A stretch of 64,000 nucleotides of DNA from positions 1 to 64,000 of the forward strand of contig CAYVWB010000005.1 of the NCBI GenBank assembly GCA_964455395.1, given 5' to 3'. This document shows positions 51,668 through 60,746 of this stretch, piece after piece. Position numbers and translations under genes: made by a program. Each line of letters begins with the position of its first letter. Within the stretch, counting starts at the first letter, position 1. Source of the DNA: CAYVWB01 sp964455395. GTDB lineage: Bacteria > Desulfobacterota > Desulfovibrionia > Desulfovibrionales > Desulfovibrionaceae. The notes below the pieces were generated by a model. That model was not told where the DNA came from, searched no databases, and saw nothing but the letters and a program-made list of their open reading frames with translations.

Positions 51668-53506
51668 CTACCCCTCAGCTGAGTTTTTTGAATCGTCTTG
51701 CAACGAGTCGGCAAGCGCCTTGAACGTCGCCCAGTCCTTGGCTACGGCGTTCAGCGATTCCTCCCAGAAAGCGCGCTGGGTGAGGTCCGCGTCCAGGGTG
51801 CGAGCGGCCACGCCTTCGCTCTCCGCGCTGCCGGACTGCGCCAGAAACGCCTCGTAACGGGGAAGGAACTCGGGCCCTTCCGCGGCGACGCGCTCCGCCA
51901 GACCGAGGCTCAGCAGATAGCCGAACGTATAGGGAAAATTGTAGAAAGCCACACCGGTGATGTAGAAATGGAGCTTGGAGGCCCAGAACATGGGGTCCAG
52001 GTGGTCGGGGTCCAGCACGCCGCCGTAAGCGTCGTGTTGCGCTTGCAGCATGAGCGCTTTGCATCGAGAAGCGCTGACCTCGCCATGCTGTCGTTCCATA
52101 TAGAATGAATGTTCGAACAGATAACGCATGCGGATGTCGCAACACATGGCGCCGGCGTCGTCCAGCCGCGCGCGGAGCACTTGCAGTTTCACGCCGTCGT
52201 TGGTCGCCGGGTCATCCAATATCGCGCGTTGCACCAGCCGTTCCGCAAAGGTGGAGGCGGTCTCCGCCAGAGTCATGGGATAGAGGGACGCCATGGGCCG
52301 TGTGGTGCGCAGCACGTGGGCGTGAAAGGCGTGGCCCAGCTCGTGCGCGAGGGTCTGCACATCGCCGAGGGAGCCCCCGAACGTCATGAACACGTAGGAA
52401 TGACGAGTCTTCAGCGAGGTCGTGCAGAAGGCGCCGGGCCGCTTGCCTTCGCGTTTCTCGGACTCCACGCGGCCTTCCTCCAGAGCGCGGCGGGCGTAGT
52501 CGCCCAGGGCCGGGTAGGCGGCGTCGAAGCTTTCGAGAACAAGGGCCACGGCTTCGTCCCAGCTGTAGACGGGAGATTCGGCCTGGGGCAGCGGCGCCAT
52601 CACATCGTGGAAGGCCAGCGCGCCTGTTTCAAGCATGGCGGCCTTGCGCTGCAGGTATTCCAGCACGGGGGCCTTGTGGCCCTCCACGGCGCGCCACATG
52701 GCCTCCAGGGTTTCCGGCCGCGTCGCCGCCTGGAACAGCGGTTCAACCATGAAGTCCTCAACACCCCGCCACTTGTTCAGTGTCAAACGCGTTCCTGCAA
52801 TGGCGTTCAAGGCGGCGGCCGTCACGTACTCCACACCCTCCCACGCCGCGTTCGAACTGGCGAGGGCTTCGCGCCGCACAGCGGGGTCGGTGCTTTCCAG
52901 CAAGCTGCGCTTCTGCGCCATGGGCACGTCGCGATTCCCGCCCTCCCCTGCGGTCATGGGGAAGGTGAGTCGCCCGCTCAGGGTGTTGTAGAGGCGGCCC
53001 CAAGCGGCAATGCCGTTCACCCCGAGGTCCGAGGCGAGCCGCTCTTGCGCGGGGTCCATGCGCCGCTCAGCTTCCTCTTTGATGCGCCACACCGAATAGG
53101 CGAGGTCCGCCATGTCGGGATGTTCCGCCAAGGCGGCCACGGCTTCCGGCGCAGCGAGTCGGAACGCCTCCGTGACGGGAGCGAAGGCGTTGCGGAATGC
53201 GGCGCCGAAGGTCGCCACCCGGGCGCTTTCCTGCTGGTAGCGCTCGTTGGCGGCGTCCGCGGCGTTCAGGCAGCCCACGTAAGCGGCCCAGTGGGAGTAG
53301 TCCGCGAGGACGGCCTCATCCAGGCGGAAGAGCTCGGCCCAGCGGGCAAGGCTGGAGGCGTCGGTCGTGGGCGGCTCCAAGGCCTCGGCCATGGCGGCGA
53401 GACGCCCCACGGCCTCATCCAGGGTGGCGACGTGCGCGCGGTATGTGTCGCCGTCGAATTCAGGAAAGAACGAGGTAAGATCCCAGGTGCGAGAGGCGCC
53501 GGCCAT
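51668..53506 (-). CDS. pepF: M3-family oligoendopeptidase (PepF type)
   Basis: This 612-residue zinc metallopeptidase contains QTLAHELGHAFHAHV (HExxH, catalytic Glu) and the downstream glutamate motif LAETASTFAE. It hydrolyses short peptides in the cytoplasm. AAGGAG lies 9 bases upstream of the ATG at 53506. The peptide importer encoded at 5445-11236 may supply substrate, by inference only. Confidence 0.93.
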   Translation of the reverse strand: MAGASRTWDLTSFFPEFDGDTYRAHVATLDEAVGRLAAMAEALEPPTTDASSLARWAELFRLDEAVLADYSHWAAYVGCLNAADAANERYQQESARVATFGAAFRNAFAPVTEAFRLAAPEAVAALAEHPDMADLAYSVWRIKEEAERRMDPAQERLASDLGVNGIAAWGRLYNTLSGRLTFPMTAGEGGNRDVPMAQKRSLLESTDPAVRREALASSNAAWEGVEYVTAAALNAIAGTRLTLNKWRGVEDFMVEPLFQAATRPETLEAMWRAVEGHKAPVLEYLQRKAAMLETGALAFHDVMAPLPQAESPVYSWDEAVALVLESFDAAYPALGDYARRALEEGRVESEKREGKRPGAFCTTSLKTRHSYVFMTFGGSLGDVQTLAHELGHAFHAHVLRTTRPMASLYPMTLAETASTFAERLVQRAILDDPATNDGVKLQVLRARLDDAGAMCCDIRMRYLFEHSFYMERQHGEVSASRCKALMLQAQHDAYGGVLDPDHLDPMFWASKLHFYITGVAFYNFPYTFGYLLSLGLAERVAAEGPEFLPRYEAFLAQSGSAESEGVAARTLDADLTQRAFWEESLNAVAKDWATFKALADSLQDDSKNSAEG

Positions 53507-53580
53507 GTGGGAGACTCCTTGACGTCTGAACGCGCGAGACGGCTGCAACGCACGCTCATGAACGGTTTGTGTTGCGATTA

Positions 53581-55944
53581 CTACAGCATGTCCATGGGGT
53601 CGAGGTCCAGGGAAAGGCGCATGCCCGGGGCCCGGCCCGCCTGTTCCCGGAAAGCGAGAAAGAGCCGCCGGACAGTGGGCCAGTCCGCCGCTTTGATCAG
53701 GCACTGGTAGCGCCGCCTGCCGCGCAGAAACGGCATGGGGGCCGGCGCCGGCCCCATGAACGCAGCTCCCAAGGTGCGAGCGAGTTTGCGGGCGTCCTCG
53801 GCCCAGGCCAAGGGGACTTCGCCGCCATCCATGGGGACTTCCAGCCGGGCCAACCCCAGCTTGACGAAGGGAGGGTATCGCCGGGCTTGCCGACGTTCCA
53901 GTTCTTGGGCGAAAAACCCTTCATAATCGTTGTGTTGCACGTACCGCCAGCAGTAGTGATCCGGATTGCGGGTCTGAATGAGCACGGCGCCGGGCAAGTC
54001 ACCGCGGCCAGCGCGGCCGGCCACCTGGGTCAACAACTGGAAACTGCGTTCAGCGGCGCGGTAGTCCGGGAGGTTCAGACCCATGTCGCCATCCGCGGCC
54101 ACCACCAGGGTCACCCGGGGGAAGTGGTGCCCTTTGGAGAGCATCTGCGTCCCCACCAGCACCTGGGCTTCCCCGGCGGCGAACCGCGTGAGGATCTCCT
54201 CCATCCGGCCTGGCCGCCGCACGGCGTCGCGATCCAGGCGGAGCACTTCGGTCCCCCTGGGGAGGTGGGTCGCCAAGTGTTCCTCCATGCGCTCCGCGCC
54301 TTCGCCCATGGGCAGGAAGGCGTGGCCGCCGCAGGTGGGACAGAGCAGCGGATACGGCAAACTGTGGCTGCAGTAGTGACAGACCAGGCGCTCGCGCTGT
54401 TTGTGATAGGTAAGGCCGATGTCGCAGTGTTCGCACTTTGCCACTTGGCCGCAGTCACGGCAGAACATGGTGGGCGCATAGCCTCGACGGTTCAGCATGA
54501 CGATGGCCTGCTCGCCCGCCTTCACCACTTCCCGCAGACGCTTGGCGCTCTCGTCGGCCAAGAGCGCCTCCGTGGCGCGACGGTGGCGGATGTCCACCAG
54601 CGAGATCTCCGGCATGCGCGCCGGGCCGAAACGCTCCGTGAGGTCTTGCCGCGGCAAGGCCCCGGTGGCCGCTGCGTGAAACGTCTTGATATCCGGGGTG
54701 GCGGAACCCAGCACGCAGAGTCCTCCGTGCTGCTGCGCCATGAAATGCGCCACCTCTTTGGCTTGATAGTTCAGCCGTTCGTCCTGCTTGAACGAAGCGT
54801 CGTGCTCTTCGTCCATGATGACGACGCCCAGATCGCGCAACGGCAGAAACAACGCTGAACGCGCGCCCACAACCACCAGGGGCTCGCCCTCCGCGGCGGC
54901 GCGCAGGTAGTTGTCTTCCTTCACTTTGGGAGGCTGAAGACCGTGATGAAAGAGGACGCGTCGGTCCGGGAACGCGGCGGTGGCGGCCCGTCGCAGATTC
55001 ATGGCCAGAGCAACCTCCGGCGCCAGCAACATGGCGGAGCGACCACGCTCCAGGCATGCGCGCGCAAGCTCCAGATAGACCGCCGTCTTGCCGCTGCCCG
55101 TGACCCCATAGAGCAGATGCGCCCCGCCTTTGCCCGTGGCCAAGGCCTGATCCAGCGCAGCGGTGAAGGCCTCCACGGCGGCGCGTTGCGCGGCGGTCAG
55201 TTCGTAGCGGACAGCCGAGGCGTCATCGTCGCAGAGGTCGGCTTCGGGATCTTCACATGATTGTGGCGGCGGCCCCAGCGTCACCAAGCCGCGTTCGGCC
55301 AGCGTCGGCAGGACAGGAACGCTCTCGGGCCCCAGGGTTTTGCGCACCACCTCCCGAGGCGTGGCGCCGTGTTCCCAAAGATATTCGAGAACGGCCATCT
55401 GCCTCCGCGCGGCGGGCCGTACGGGCCAGGGGGGGTCCTTTGTCACGCTGGCCCACTCCTGCTGGTGCGGCTTGGCGCGATGGAACTCCATGTTTCCGGA
55501 GACCCAGAGCCGGCCCAGCTCGCGTTTGGTCGAGTCGTCCAGCCGCGCGAGTTGCTGGGGGGTGAACCGCCGCGGCTTGCCGCCATCGTAGACGGAAAAG
55601 GCGCCGCGGGTGACGCGCAGCCCCTGCGGCATGACGCTGGCGAGGATGCGGCCCGGCGTTTCCAGTTGCCGTGCGGCGAGGGCCAGGACGAGCGCGAGGT
55701 GGCGCGTATCGGCGAGGGGGCGGCGCTCCAGAGGCCAGAGCGCCGGCTTGAGCTCGAACTCCCGGTTCGTCTCCCGATCTTGCGGGGCATCAGGCAGACG
55801 CACGGCCACGCGCAGGGTCTTGCCCAGCGGCGCGAGCAGCCGCGTCCCGACGGCAAAGGCGTCTTCAGGCAACCATGCCGGCTGTGCGTAGGTGAGGTCT
55901 GCAAAAGGCGGGCTGAGCAGGGCGAGGCGGAGAGTGCGCGTCAT
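53581..55944 (-). CDS. priA: Primosomal protein N' (PriA helicase)
   Basis: This 787-residue replication-restart helicase has Walker A GVTGSGKTAVYLE, DEEH helicase box (VVIMDEEHDASFKQ), and GSATPDIKTF. Two paired zinc-binding cysteine sets lie in CRDCGQVAKCEHC and CHYCSHSLPYPLLCPTC. The C-terminal helicase motifs TQMLSKGHHFPRVTLV and QVAGRAGRG follow. The ATG at 55944 is preceded by GGGAAG. Length is normal. Confidence 0.95.
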   Translation of the reverse strand: MTRTLRLALLSPPFADLTYAQPAWLPEDAFAVGTRLLAPLGKTLRVAVRLPDAPQDRETNREFELKPALWPLERRPLADTRHLALVLALAARQLETPGRILASVMPQGLRVTRGAFSVYDGGKPRRFTPQQLARLDDSTKRELGRLWVSGNMEFHRAKPHQQEWASVTKDPPWPVRPAARRQMAVLEYLWEHGATPREVVRKTLGPESVPVLPTLAERGLVTLGPPPQSCEDPEADLCDDDASAVRYELTAAQRAAVEAFTAALDQALATGKGGAHLLYGVTGSGKTAVYLELARACLERGRSAMLLAPEVALAMNLRRAATAAFPDRRVLFHHGLQPPKVKEDNYLRAAAEGEPLVVVGARSALFLPLRDLGVVIMDEEHDASFKQDERLNYQAKEVAHFMAQQHGGLCVLGSATPDIKTFHAAATGALPRQDLTERFGPARMPEISLVDIRHRRATEALLADESAKRLREVVKAGEQAIVMLNRRGYAPTMFCRDCGQVAKCEHCDIGLTYHKQRERLVCHYCSHSLPYPLLCPTCGGHAFLPMGEGAERMEEHLATHLPRGTEVLRLDRDAVRRPGRMEEILTRFAAGEAQVLVGTQMLSKGHHFPRVTLVVAADGDMGLNLPDYRAAERSFQLLTQVAGRAGRGDLPGAVLIQTRNPDHYCWRYVQHNDYEGFFAQELERRQARRYPPFVKLGLARLEVPMDGGEVPLAWAEDARKLARTLGAAFMGPAPAPMPFLRGRRRYQCLIKAADWPTVRRLFLAFREQAGRAPGMRLSLDLDPMDML

Positions 55945-56182
55945 GCCGTGGTCTTCCCGGGAGCGCGGAAGTTGAGCAGAGAGAAGCTCTGTGTTGCGGG
56001 AACGTCCCGGCGGCGCTGATTGCGGTCGGGGACGAACGGCGAAGCCGCCGCCGCAGGGGCCGCCATGTCGCCGGAAGGAACAGCGCCGGAAAAGGTCGCG
56101 TGCGGCGCGAGCAGACGACGCTGCGGAGAGACGGCGGCCGAGGCGTGGCGCACAAGCCCCGACCGCCGCGAACACGCGGAAG

Positions 56183-57052
56183 CTACTTGCAGGAGAGGAG
56201 TTCCTGCAGACGGTGGACGAGGTCGTCGCGGAGGTTTTCGTCCTGGAGGGCGAAGTAGATGTTCGCCGTGAGGTACTCGGCCCAGTCGCCAGCGTCGAAG
56301 CGCTGCCCACGCATGCGCACGGCCAGCAACTTGCCGTTGACAGCGAGGGACTTGAGCGCGTCCGTGAGCTGGATTTCGCCGCCGTGGCCGGGCGCGACGT
56401 TCTCCAGGTGCTCGAAGATCTCGGGCATGAGGACGTAACGCCCCACGATGGCCATGCGCGAGGGAGCTTCGCCGATCTTGGGTTTCTCCACGAGATCGCG
56501 GACCTTGTAGAGGCCGGGGGCGAACTCCTCGCCGCGGATGATGCCGTAGCGGTTGACCTTGTCCGGCGGTACTTCCATGACGCCGATGACAGGGAGCTTT
56601 TCGTCGCGGGCCACGTCGATGAGCTGCTTGATGCCGGGCTCCATGCCGAACATCATGTCGTCGCCGACCATGATGGCGAAGGGGTCGTTCTTGACCACTT
56701 CCTTGGCGCAGAGCACGGCGTGGCCGAGGCCGAGCTGCTTCTTCTGGCGCACGGAGATGATGTTGACCATCTCGGCGACTTCGCGGACTTCCTTGAGGAT
56801 TTCGTTCTTGCCGGCGGCTTCGAGAACGCTTTCAAGGGAGAGGTTGTAATCGAAGTGGTCTTCGATGATCTTCTTGTTCTGGTTGTTGATGAAGATGACA
56901 TCGGTGCAGCCGGACTGCATAGCCTCTTCGACCACATATTGGACAACCGGTTTCTTGTAGACCGGCAGCATTTCCTTGGGGATGTTCTTGGTGGCGGGAA
57001 GCGACCGCGTGCCCCAGCCAGCGACTGGGATGACCACCTTCTTGATGTTCAT
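56183..57052 (-). CDS. galU: UTP-glucose-1-phosphate uridylyltransferase GalU
   Basis: This 289-residue nucleotidyltransferase makes UDP-glucose. IPVAGWGTRSLPATKNIPKEMLP is the nucleotide-binding signature (with GTR in place of the usual GLGTR). PVVQYVVEEAMQSG, LGLGHAVLCA, VGDDMM and EKP motifs follow. The start is the ATG at 57052 with GGAG nearby. It belongs with glmM to surface sugar metabolism. Confidence 0.95.
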   Translation of the reverse strand: MNIKKVVIPVAGWGTRSLPATKNIPKEMLPVYKKPVVQYVVEEAMQSGCTDVIFINNQNKKIIEDHFDYNLSLESVLEAAGKNEILKEVREVAEMVNIISVRQKKQLGLGHAVLCAKEVVKNDPFAIMVGDDMMFGMEPGIKQLIDVARDEKLPVIGVMEVPPDKVNRYGIIRGEEFAPGLYKVRDLVEKPKIGEAPSRMAIVGRYVLMPEIFEHLENVAPGHGGEIQLTDALKSLAVNGKLLAVRMRGQRFDAGDWAEYLTANIYFALQDENLRDDLVHRLQELLSCK

Positions 57053-57439
57053 GATTTCCGAGCTCCTCGTGGGTCATACGTTTGAACGGCGGTCGGGGTC
57101 GTTGCGCGTTTCCCGGACCGGCAGCGTCGCTATCCACACAGTCCGCCACGTGGTGCGGACATCTTCTCTGCAAGGCGTTTGCTGCGCCTCGCCAGCTGTC
57201 GCGAGTCCCTCGGTCCCCTTGCGACAGTCGTCGCGTACGGCGTGGCTGGCCGAGGGTTTTCGTGGTTGTGGGCGCGTTCACTCGCCTCGCTTCTTGGCGC
57301 GCTTCCATGCCTCTCTGCTGCCGTGCTGCGGCGCATCCGAACTGCCGTGCAGCCAGCCGGGTTTCCGGCGCGCTTTTCCGATACGGTACCACTTTTTCCA
57401 ACGATGGCAAGCATTGCTCCAGGGACACGGCGTCGGCGA
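57053..57439. other. Intergenic between galU and glmM, no gene seen
   Basis: The 387 bases hold no convincing coding sequence, hairpin terminator or clear promoter. galU is therefore probably not simply part of the upstream glmM operon. Confidence 0.35.
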
Positions 57440-58795
57440 TCATCGCAAGGCGCGCTTCAGCACGTCGGCGAGTTCGTCTGCAAGGAGCTCCACCAGGTCG
57501 CGATTCTCGCCTTCCACCATCACGCGCGCCACGGCTTCGGTGCCGGAGTAGCGCAACAGCACGCGGCCGTTCGGCCCCAGGCGTTCTTCCGCTTGGCTGC
57601 GGGCCTTGACCACGGCGGGTGCGTCATCGAAGGGAATCTTGCGCTCCACATGGACGTTGACGAGCTTTTGCGGGAAGAGATCCATGAGCTTGGCGAGCTC
57701 CGAGAGGGGCTTTTGCCTGGTCTTCATCAGCCGCAGCAGCTGGAGCGCCGCGAGGATGCCGTCGCCAGTGGTGGAGTATCGACGAAAAATGAGATGCCCG
57801 GATTGTTCGCCGCCGAAGGTGGCGCCCACGCGGCGCATGGCTTCCACCACGTGGCGGTCGCCCACGGGGGTCCGCACCAGGGAGCCGTTGTGCCCAGCCA
57901 TGAACACTTCCAGCGCCATGTTGCTCATGACGGTGGCGACCAGGGTGCGGCCCGGCAGTTCGTCGCGCTCCATCATGTCCAGCGCGCACATGGCCATGAT
58001 CTGGTCGCCGTCCAGGACGCGGCCGGTCTCGTCCACCACGATGAGGCGGTCGGCGTCCCCATCCAGAGCCAAGCCGATCTCGGCGCCGGTGTCGCGTACG
58101 TGACGCGCCACCACTTCGGGGTAGAGGGAGCCGCACTTGTCGTTGATGTTCAAGCCGTTGGGCTCCACCCCGATGCGGGTGACGTGCGCGCCGAGTTCCT
58201 CGAAGATGGGGGGCGCCACGCGGTAGGCGGCGCCGTTGGCGCAGTCCAGCACCACGCGCATGCCGTCGAAAGTCATGTCTTCAGGCAGGCTGTTCTTGAG
58301 GTAGACGATATATCGACCCGGGCTGTCCGCTATCTTGGTGGCGCGTCCCACGTCTTCTGGCGCGGGGTATTCCCACTGGGGGACGTCGTTCAGCACCATG
58401 TCCGTGATGGCGGCTTCCGTGGCGTCCGGCAGTTTGAAGCCATCGGAGTCAAAGAACTTGATGCCGTTATCCATAAAGGGGTTGTGTGACGCGGAGATGA
58501 CGACGCCGAGCTCCGCGCGCATGTTCCGTGTCAAAAAGGAGATGGCGGGCGTGGGCATGGGCCCCACCAGGTACACGTCCATGCCGGAAGCGCACAGCCC
58601 GGAGGTGAGCGCCGTTTCGAAGACGTACCCCGAAAGCCGCGTGTCCTTGCCGATGACGACGCGGTGGCGCCGCCCCTTGCCGTTACGAAATTGGCGTCCT
58701 GCTGCAAGACCGAGCCGCAAGGCGATCTCCGGGAGCATGGGATAGATGTTGACCTGTCCGCGCAGGCCATCCGTACCGAAAAGTTTCTGTTGCAT
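57440..58795 (-). CDS. glmM: Phosphoglucosamine mutase GlmM
   Basis: This 451-residue enzyme converts glucosamine-6-phosphate to glucosamine-1-phosphate for peptidoglycan. The N-terminus LFGTDGLRGQVN, the phosphoserine loop GVVISASHNPFMDNGIKFF, the metal loop ALDGDADRLIVVD and the sugar-binding FGGEQSGHLIF are present, as is the C-terminal LLRYSGTEAVARVMVEGE phosphate site. The ATG at 58795 was chosen by protein alignment. In many bacteria GlmM activity is tied to CdaA, encoded two genes upstream. Confidence 0.95.
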   Translation of the reverse strand: MQQKLFGTDGLRGQVNIYPMLPEIALRLGLAAGRQFRNGKGRRHRVVIGKDTRLSGYVFETALTSGLCASGMDVYLVGPMPTPAISFLTRNMRAELGVVISASHNPFMDNGIKFFDSDGFKLPDATEAAITDMVLNDVPQWEYPAPEDVGRATKIADSPGRYIVYLKNSLPEDMTFDGMRVVLDCANGAAYRVAPPIFEELGAHVTRIGVEPNGLNINDKCGSLYPEVVARHVRDTGAEIGLALDGDADRLIVVDETGRVLDGDQIMAMCALDMMERDELPGRTLVATVMSNMALEVFMAGHNGSLVRTPVGDRHVVEAMRRVGATFGGEQSGHLIFRRYSTTGDGILAALQLLRLMKTRQKPLSELAKLMDLFPQKLVNVHVERKIPFDDAPAVVKARSQAEERLGPNGRVLLRYSGTEAVARVMVEGENRDLVELLADELADVLKRALR

Positions 58796-58847
58796 CGATG
58801 ATTCTCGTCGTTTCACAGGGAGGTTGTGGTTGAAGCGGGGAGCCGGC

Positions 58848-59882
58848 TCACGCGCCGCGACCGGAATCCTGCTGGTCGGGAGAGGGCTGGGACTCCGGGA
58901 CGTCGGGAGCGGCTTCCCCCGGCGAGGAGGACCGGGGCGTCGGCGAAGCCGGCGGCGTAGTGCGCTCCGCCTGGCCCGGCGCGGCGCCTGTCAGCGAGAC
59001 CGGCACCAGCTCGGGCCGCTTTTCCAGCAGCACGACATTGCGCGGCAAGGAAAGCGTGTAGCCCAGCGCGTGTTCCCCCGGAGGCAAGGCCTTGCCCACA
59101 ATGGTCTGCGCGGTGACGCCGCCACGCAGCGCGTTGGCTTTGATGAGCGGGATGGGCGCGCGCACCTTCAGCCAGACGGTCGCCACGTCGGTTTCCGCTT
59201 CCAGTGGGGAAAGATTCTTCAGTTGCAACGGGGCTTCGAAGGCGATTTCCTGCGTCTTCATGGCGAAGACGAGCCGCATGACCACTTCGCTGGGGTCGGC
59301 GACCACTTCGTCAGGCAAGTCGAGGGGCACGATCTCCTCCACCACATCGGGTCGCGAGGTTTCGAGCTCCAGTGTCTGCGTGGGCGCGGCTTGCACTTCG
59401 CTCACCAGAGCCAGGGGCCCGCGAATCTCCGTCACGTCGGGCTCCGTGGCGTTCATGGTCAGGTAGTAGTGCTCCGCCAGGTCGCCTACCCAGCGCGGCT
59501 CCACCAGGACTGTCTTCACGGCGAAGCGGTCGGCCACCACTTGCATGCGCAAGGGGTCCAGTTCCTTCACCTCCAGCCCGCTGGGCAGCATGAGCTTGTC
59601 CGGGGAAAGGGTCAGGGTGTTCATGCCGGGTTTCAGGTCGCGCAGATCCAGGGTATACGCCACGCCTTTCAGATCCATGGTGCGCACCAGCCCCTTGGGG
59701 CCGCGCACACGCGCCTTCAGCCGACTCGACAAGCCGCTGCGCACCACGATGTTCTCCGGCGCGCCCACCAGCTCGATGGGCAGCTCCACCCAGGCGTCCA
59801 CCCGTTCACGACCCGAGACCATGAACCAAGCGGTGACCGCCAGCAGGAACGCAAGGATGAGATAGGGCCAGTTGGTCTTCAT
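58848..59882 (-). CDS. ybbR: YbbR-domain protein (CdaA regulator-like)
   Basis: This 344-residue protein has one N-terminal membrane helix (WPYLILAFLLAVTAWFMV) and three or so YbbR repeat domains in the periplasm. Each repeat ends in a beta-pair. The last ~45 residues are Pro/Ser-rich and probably disordered. Next to cdaA and glmM, as in Firmicutes and Desulfovibrio, it is expected to modulate the cyclase. Confidence 0.85.
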   Translation of the reverse strand: MKTNWPYLILAFLLAVTAWFMVSGRERVDAWVELPIELVGAPENIVVRSGLSSRLKARVRGPKGLVRTMDLKGVAYTLDLRDLKPGMNTLTLSPDKLMLPSGLEVKELDPLRMQVVADRFAVKTVLVEPRWVGDLAEHYYLTMNATEPDVTEIRGPLALVSEVQAAPTQTLELETSRPDVVEEIVPLDLPDEVVADPSEVVMRLVFAMKTQEIAFEAPLQLKNLSPLEAETDVATVWLKVRAPIPLIKANALRGGVTAQTIVGKALPPGEHALGYTLSLPRNVVLLEKRPELVPVSLTGAAPGQAERTTPPASPTPRSSSPGEAAPDVPESQPSPDQQDSGRGA

Positions 59883-59993
59883 GGCTCACACGAGGGGACG
59901 GCGCGCCGCCGTCGGGCTTGTTCGCAGCGGACCACGGCCCGAGCGGAACCAGCGCAGCCCGTTGCGCAGGCTCGTTGTCGTACGTCCGAAAAA

Positions 59994-60746
59994 TCACTTG
60001 TTCAGGGCGTCCACCACCAGCTGCCGCAGCCGGCCTTCATCAGGGGCCACGGTCAGTTCCCCTTCGAACGCCACGGAAACGGCGCCCCGTTCTTCCGAGA
60101 CCACCAGAGCCACGGCGTCGCTCTCTTCGCTGATGCCCAAGGCGGCGCGGTGGCGCGTGCCCAGGTCGCTCTGGTGGCTGCGGCCGGCGGACAGCGGCAG
60201 AATACACGCCGCCGCCGTGATGCGCGAGCCCTGCACCACCACGGCGCCGTCGTGCAGGGGGGTGTTCGGGTAAAAGATGGTGATGAGCAGATCCTTGGTC
60301 ACCAAAGCGTCCACGGTGACGGCGCGTTCGATCACGTCGCCCAGAGGGACGGACTTCTGGATGACGACCAGCGCGCCGATGCGGCTTTTCGCCAATGTCT
60401 GCAGCGCCGCCAACAGCTCGTTGAGCGCGTCTTCCCCCAGGGGACTCTTGCCCCGGAAGAGTCTGCCCGCGCCCACCTCCGAGAGAGCTTTCCGGATGTC
60501 CTGCTGAAAGATGACCACCACCACGAGAAACAGCGAGCCCAGGAAGTTCGAGAGCAACCAGTTCAGCGTGAAGAGGTCCAGTTCCTGCGAGATCACGAAG
60601 AGCGTGATGACCAGCACCAGCCCGTACACCACGGAGACGGCGCGCGTCCCCTTGATGAAGACGATCAGTCGGTACAGCAGAAACGTGACGATGCCGATAT
60701 CCAGCAAGTCACGCCACTCGATCTGGAGGGTGTAGAGCTCGAACAT
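59994..60746 (-). CDS. cdaA: Diadenylate cyclase CdaA (c-di-AMP synthase)
   Basis: This 250-residue membrane enzyme makes c-di-AMP from two ATP. Three N-terminal membrane helices lead to the DisA_N domain with LHDGAVVVQ and GTRHRAALG, the conserved catalytic motifs. Its ATG at 60746 overlaps the folP stop by one base (TAATG), so translation is coupled. Confidence 0.94.
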   Translation of the reverse strand: MFELYTLQIEWRDLLDIGIVTFLLYRLIVFIKGTRAVSVVYGLVLVITLFVISQELDLFTLNWLLSNFLGSLFLVVVVIFQQDIRKALSEVGAGRLFRGKSPLGEDALNELLAALQTLAKSRIGALVVIQKSVPLGDVIERAVTVDALVTKDLLITIFYPNTPLHDGAVVVQGSRITAAACILPLSAGRSHQSDLGTRHRAALGISEESDAVALVVSEERGAVSVAFEGELTVAPDEGRLRQLVVDALNK